NCBI RefSeq assembly: GCF_033115175.1 | Contig: NC_084834.1 | Location: forward strand, 39,972,077 to 40,036,076 | Direction: 5' to 3' | From: Lepus europaeus | Taxonomy: Eukaryota > Chordata > Mammalia > Lagomorpha > Leporidae | Length of the DNA: 64,000 nt | Shown: one piece after another, positions 59,264 through 64,000 of the stretch | Position numbering within the stretch: the stretch's first letter is position 1 | Layout: every line of letters begins with the position of its first letter | The notes under the pieces: model-generated | What the model saw: the letters and a program-made list of their open reading frames with translations, nothing else | Told to the model about the DNA's origin: nothing | Database searches by the model: none | Made by a program: the position numbers and the translations under genes

Positions 59264-59380
59264 AGAGTCTTCGAAAATTGCATGGAACATGCATAGTATA
59301 AAAAATGATACATGAACTCTTTTGGACCCAAATAAACTTATTTTTAAAATTCATTTTTTACTAATATTTTGAAGTCCTCT
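59264..59380 (+). mobile_element. MITE-sized MARNA-like element in L1
   Basis: About 117 bp with ends GAGTCTTCGAAAATTGCATG and (reversed) GAGGACTTCAAAATATTAGT, and an interior CCCAAATAAACTTATTTTTA typical of MARNA. The host L1 sequence resumes at both sides (GTTTGAGTTC before, AACCCCTAATCAGATG after). Confidence 0.68.
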
Positions 59381-59744
59381 TTTATGTACTAGGGTAACCC
59401 CTAATCAGATGTACAGTTTTTAAGTATTTTCCCTCATTCTGTAAGTTGACTCTTCACTATATGATTATTTCTTTTGCTCTGTGAAGATTTTTTAATGAAA
59501 TCTGATTTTTCTATTTTTGCTTTAATTTCCTGTGTTTTTATGGCATAATTCAAATAATTCTTACCCATTCAAATGTCCCAAAGTATTTTCCCTATGTTGT
59601 TATTTTATAGGTTCAGGTCTTAACTTTAGCATTTTAATCCATTTTGTGTTGGTTTTTTATATGGTAAGAGACAAGAATCTAGTTCCATTTTTCTGCATAT
59701 GGATATCCAATTTCCTTGGCATCATTTATTGAAGAAGTCTACTC

Positions 59745-60003
59745 AATGGGGATGACACTGTGGTGTAGAGGGTAAAGCTGCCGCCTGCAGTGCCAGCATC
59801 CCATATGGGCATCTTTTTGAGTCCTGGTTGTTCCATTTCTGATCCTGCTCTCTGCTATGGCCTGGGAAAGCAGTGAAGATGGTCCAAATCCTGGGGAGCC
59901 TGCGACAGCATGGAACACCCAGAAGAAGCTTCTGGCTTCTGGCTTCGGATCAGCAGAGCTCTGGCTGTTGTGGCCAATTGGGATGTGAACTAGAGGATAG
60001 AAG

Positions 60004-60049
<46 letters not shown>

Positions 60050-60105
60050 GCCTCTCCTTCTGTAATTCTGACTTCAAGTAAATAAATACATCTTAAAAAA
60101 AAAAA
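59745..60105 (+). repeat. CSINE with CT microsatellite, in L1
   Basis: Plus-strand full copy: ATGACACTGTGGTGTAGAGG head, TCCCATATGGGCATC, a CT array at about 60005-60050, tail CTGACTTCAAGTAAATAAAT and poly(A). Confidence 0.92.
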
Positions 60106-61756
60106 AAGAAAATGGCTACCTATTGCCAATGTACACAATCTGAACATTTTCATTGGAGACCATTTGGTTATAAAGACATGAGCTTATTTCTAGTATCTCT
60201 ATTCTGTTTTGTTGATCTAAATGTTTTTTTCTGGCTAAAATCAAACAGTTTTATTTATTGTGTTTTTGTGATATATTTAAAAGTCATGTAGTCTGGTGCC
60301 TCCTGCTTTGTTCTTTTTGCTCAAGATTTCTTTGACTCTCTGGATTTTCATGAAAATTCACATAGTATTATTTCTATTTCTATGAAAAATGTCATTAGAA
60401 TTTTGATGGTTTTTCTTAATTATGTAAATAACTGTATAATACAGAAATTTTAATGATATTGAGTCTTCAATCCATGAATGTTGGTTTTCTTTCTATTTCT
60501 TTATGTCCTCTTAAATTTCTTTCATCAATAATTTATAGTTTTCATTGTGGAGATTCTTCACTTATTTGGTTAAATTTGTTCCCAAGTATTTTTTTATAAC
60601 TATCGGGAATGAGATTTCTTTCTTCATTTCTTTTTCAGATGAGTTCGTACACATTCAGAGTGTTATGGCCATTGACCATTTCTTTTTCACATGATTCACT
60701 GTTGGTATATCACAATGCTAGTGATTTTTGCATATTGACCTTTCATCCTGCAACTTTGATGACTTTGCCAGTTCTGCCAGCTTTTCTGGTGGAGTTCTTG
60801 TGTTCTTTTTATTATAAGTTATGTCATCTGCAATAACTTCTTCCTTTTCTATTTAGATCCCCTTATTTCTCCCCTGATGTCCAAGATCTCCAGTACTGCG
60901 CTTAATAAAAGCGTTGACAGTGAGCATTGTTGCCTCATCTTTTGTATATGTTAAAGAAAAAGCTTTCAGCTTTGCCTCAATAAATATTATATGTGTGGGC
61001 TTGTGATACATAGTATTTATTATGTTGATACATTTCTTTCACACCTAATTTGTTCAGAGTTTTATCATGAAGGAATGTTGAATTTTATCACGTTTCTGTT
61101 TCTATTGAGATGATCATATATAGTTGTTTCTTCTGTCCATTGACATGCTGTATTATATTTATTGGTTTGTGTATGTTGAACCATCCTAGCAACTGTATGC
61201 TTAATCCCATTATATCACAGCAAATAATCTTTTTAAAGTGCCATTGGATTTAACTTGCTAGCATTTTAATGTCTGTTTATCAGGGGTATTGGCATTTGCC
61301 TTTCTTTTTGTGTGTGTATCTTTATCTGGCTTTGATGTCACGGTTATGCCAGTCTTGTAAGAGGAACTCTTATTATTCTTTTAATACTCGGTAGAATTCA
61401 GCAGTGAAGCCACCTCAGTCTAGATTTTTATTTGATGGGAGCTTTTTTTTTAATTACTGTTTTGATTATATCTTTATGTAGTTGTATTATTCAGGTTTTT
61501 TTTTCTTCATGATTCACTCTTAGTAAAATGTATATCTCCAGGATTTTGTACGTGTCTTTTATGTTATCTAAGTTGTTGGCATAGAGCTTTTCTTAATAGT
61601 CTACAATTATTTTTGTGTGTTTATGTAATGTCAGCTATAATGTCTCATTTTTCACCTCTAATTCTATTCAGTTGAACCTTCTCTCATTTTTTATAATTCT
61701 AGTTATGAGTTTGTCAGTTTTGCTTATCTATCTGAAAAAATAGCCCTTCGTTTTGT

Positions 61757-61985
61757 TGGCATAGAGGGACAGAGAGAGCCTCTGTCTGCTGGTTCACCCC
61801 TCAAATTCCAGAAATGGCTAAATTCCGAAGCTGGTAAGAGCATCCAGGTCTCTCATGTGTATAGCACAAACCCAATCACTTGAGCTATCAGTGCTATGTT
61901 CCAGAGTTTATTAGAAGCTGGATCTGGGTGTTCAATCCAGGTACTCTAATATAGTTGTTTTAAGTGTTTGGCTAACTGTCTGCCC
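61757..61985 (-). repeat. Degenerate CSINE in L1
   Basis: Reverse copy recognised by GTCTGCTGGTTCACCCCTC, AGGTCTCTCATGTGTATAGC, CAATCACTTGAGCTATCA and a head ending GGCTAACTGTCTGCCC. Heavily diverged. Confidence 0.72.
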
Positions 61986-62135
61986 TTCTTTTTACCACTT
62001 TTGATTTAAAGTATGTTTTAATTGATATAAGCATGACTGCTGCTACTATTTTGGATTTCATTAGCATGGGGTATCTCTTCTGAGCCTATGAGTTTCAATC
62101 TATATGTATCCTTAGAGGTGAATTGAATTGTTTTT

Positions 62136-62460
62136 AAAATTTTTTGAAAGATTTCTTTTATTTATTTGAAATGTAGAGTGACAGAGAGAGAGGGAAAGAT
62201 AGAGAAAAAAAGAGTTATATCATCAACTGATTCACCCCCCAAATTGCTGCAACGGCCCAGCATAGGCCAGGCCAAACCCAGGAGCCTGGCACTCCAACCA
62301 AGTCTCCCATATGGTGGCAGGGAACCAAATGCTTGGGCCATATTCCACTGTCTTAGGTGCACTATCAAAGAGCTGGATCAGAAGTGGAGCAGCAAGAACA
62401 TGAATCAGAGCTCCAATGTGAGATGCGAACATTACAGGTGAAAGCTTACCTTACTGCCCT
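62136..62460 (-). repeat. CSINE in L1
   Basis: Reverse copy: GAAAGATTTCTTTTATTTAT tail side, GAGA tract, AACTGATTCACCCCCCAAAT, AAATGCTTGGGCCATATTCC, head ending TACCTTACTGCCC. Older subfamily. Confidence 0.88.
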
Positions 62461-64000
62461 TGAAATTAGTTTCTTATAAGCATTAAGCAAGTGAGTGTTT
62501 CTTCTTTTTAAATCCATCAAATCACTCTAAGCCCTTTGATTGGAAAATTCTACTTATTTATACTTAATGTAATTATCCATAGGCAATTGTTGTTACTAAT
62601 TTTCTAGCTTTTGTTTGTTTTGGTAGTTTCTTTCTCCATCTACCACGGTCTTCCTTTGTGATTAAATTATTTTATATAGTATTATGTTTCATTTTTTGCT
62701 TATTATTCTTGATGTGTCTATTATAAACTATGCTCTGTGGTAACTACAAAACTTTTTAAAGTATTTTTTGAATATAACAAACTATTTAAAATTTTAATAA
62801 GTTAACATTGATCATATAGAAAATAAACAAAAATACTAATAAATAAGTCTACATTTGCATTCTATCACTTCCCAGATTTCTAGTATTTGATGTTTCTTTT
62901 TATACTTTTATAGTCTATCTTTTGACATGTAAATATACTATTTATCATTTTTAATTGTTTTTTGCTTTTAGTCTTCATACTAAAGATACATATGGTTATG
63001 CATAGCATTTACAATATTAGAAAATTTCTGATTATGTCTGTTTAGTAGTCACTTTGATCAATGAGTTTTAAACCTTCTGATATATTAGTCATTAGAATCT
63101 TTTTCCTTTTAGTTGGAATTCCCTTTAGTATTCTTGTACACAGGTCTAGGGGTAATACATTCTCTCGATTTTTCTCTGTTTTACAATTTATATCTCCTTC
63201 ATTTCTGAAGGATAGTTTTGATAAGCACTGCATTCTTAGTTAATAGTTTTTTTTTTTTCCTTTAGTATTGTGAACATCCCAATACATTGCTCATTGGTCT
63301 GTAATCTTTCTGTTGAGCTGTGTTTTCAAGTGAACTGGAATATCCTTGTATGTTATTTATTTCTTTGCTCTTAGCCTTGAGACCTTTTCTTTTTGACTTG
63401 GTTGAATTAAATCTAACTAGTGACTGTTGATTTTCCTGTATTTGTATATTGCTCATATTTCCTTGTCTTCTCTGTCAGCAGATGGAGTCTTTGTCTGAAC
63501 TGTGCTACTAAAGTATGGGGTGGTGGTAGGTAGAGATAGTTCTTGGCTGTCAATGTTAATGGGGGTCCAGTAGCTCTATCTACATTCACTGGCCTGGAAC
63601 AAAGGACCATGCATGTCTACCAGGTACTGAGTATCACTTTTCTGGACCTTGTACTTGGTTCCTAGTCTAAGGCCTATATTAATTCCCTCTCTATTCTCCA
63701 TGTGTGAGGTGTTTCTCTTACACTGCTTGAGTGTGGGGCAGGGGTGATGTGAACAATTCCATCTTTCCTGCATTCTTCAATGCATTTTTCCTATCATTAT
63801 GCTAAAATGATGTATTGAGATCTCTCACTTTGCTTCTTAGTTCTTCTGGAGCTGTTTCATGTGTGGATAGCTCCTCAAATTTATCTTTCTGTAGGGAGTT
63901 CATGGCTTGAGAGTTCCCCTCTACCATCATCTTTCTCCACCTTTCTAGAGTTTGATTTTTCTCCTTTTAGATGCTTTCATCAAATCTATAGTCAATAAAT

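Larger units (their letters stand above)
58262..64000 (-). mobile_element. Long old L1 (L1M-type), antisense, running off the window
   Basis: Collinear reversed L1: 3' UTR (58262-58640; TCTCTGGTAATCAATATCAT, CACATATGAGTGAGATAACA), late ORF2 (58900-59700; TACTCAGTAGTGGGGTCACT, TCCACATCCTCACCAGCACC), reverse-transcriptase region (60300-61300; GATATTGAGTCTTCAATCCA, TTGCATATTGACC, ATGTTGAACCATCCTAGCAA), linker and endonuclease side (61400-62900, much decayed), ORF1-like region (63050-63450; ACAGGTCTAGGGGTAATACA, CTGAAGGATAGTTTTGATAA), and further 5' sequence to the edge. It is interrupted by three CSINEs and a small mariner derivative. No frame is intact. Confidence 0.83.

Overview
The window looks like nuclear DNA from a lagomorph, most likely the European rabbit or another leporid. 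The main reason is about thirty copies or fragments of the tRNA-derived lagomorph C-repeat SINE (CSINE), seen on both strands and at ages from CpG-rich, nearly intact copies to badly decayed ones. Rabbit-type LINE-1 3' ends, with a long G-rich tract in the 3' UTR, are also present. I found no functional protein-coding gene, no coding exon and no recognisable RNA gene. Every open frame I examined is either inside a transposon or retrocopy, or is short and without a recognisable domain. The stretch is best read as intergenic or deep intronic DNA.

Layout. 0-6.4 kb: a CSINE split by a young L1 3' end with an exact target-site duplication (TSD), more CSINEs, and the 3' end of an old mammalian L1. 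6.7-10 kb: an old L1 with 5' end, ORF1-like region, endonuclease fragment and 3' end but no reverse-transcriptase part. 10.3-13.7 kb: a second young L1 3' end abutting a decayed mariner transposon that carries two CSINEs. 13.8-25.2 kb: mostly unassigned DNA with two MIRs and several CSINEs. 25.5-27.2 kb: an ERVL-like endogenous retroviral protease/reverse-transcriptase relic. 27.9-34.9 kb: two nested antisense L1s, one about 5.9 kb long and spanning ORF1 to 3' UTR. 35.1-35.9 kb: an unusual inverted repeat with arms of about 215 bp, in and beside an old L1. 36-40 kb: AT-rich unassigned DNA with a TA microsatellite. 40-48 kb: a dense CSINE cluster that includes a MER5A DNA transposon interrupted by both a CSINE and an L1. 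48.3-51.4 kb: a processed pseudogene of HNRNPH2 (or its close paralogue HNRNPH1) inside an old L1. 51.9-53.6 kb: a second mariner relic. 54-57.8 kb: three CSINEs around a 2.5 kb stretch without a recognised repeat. 58.3-64 kb: one long antisense old L1 carrying three CSINEs and a MITE-sized mariner derivative.

There is no gene network here. The information lies in insertion order: old L1, MIR, MER5A, mariner and ERVL elements form the substrate, older CSINEs and the HNRNPH retrocopy landed in them, and CpG-rich CSINEs and young L1 3' ends landed last. Nothing in the window looks like a new enzymatic or defence system. The most unusual structures are the long hairpin at 35.2-35.9 kb, a small templated copy of a CSINE-CSINE junction at 41.6 kb, and the multiply nested loci. 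All family names come from recognising consensus features by eye and were not checked with a repeat-masking program.
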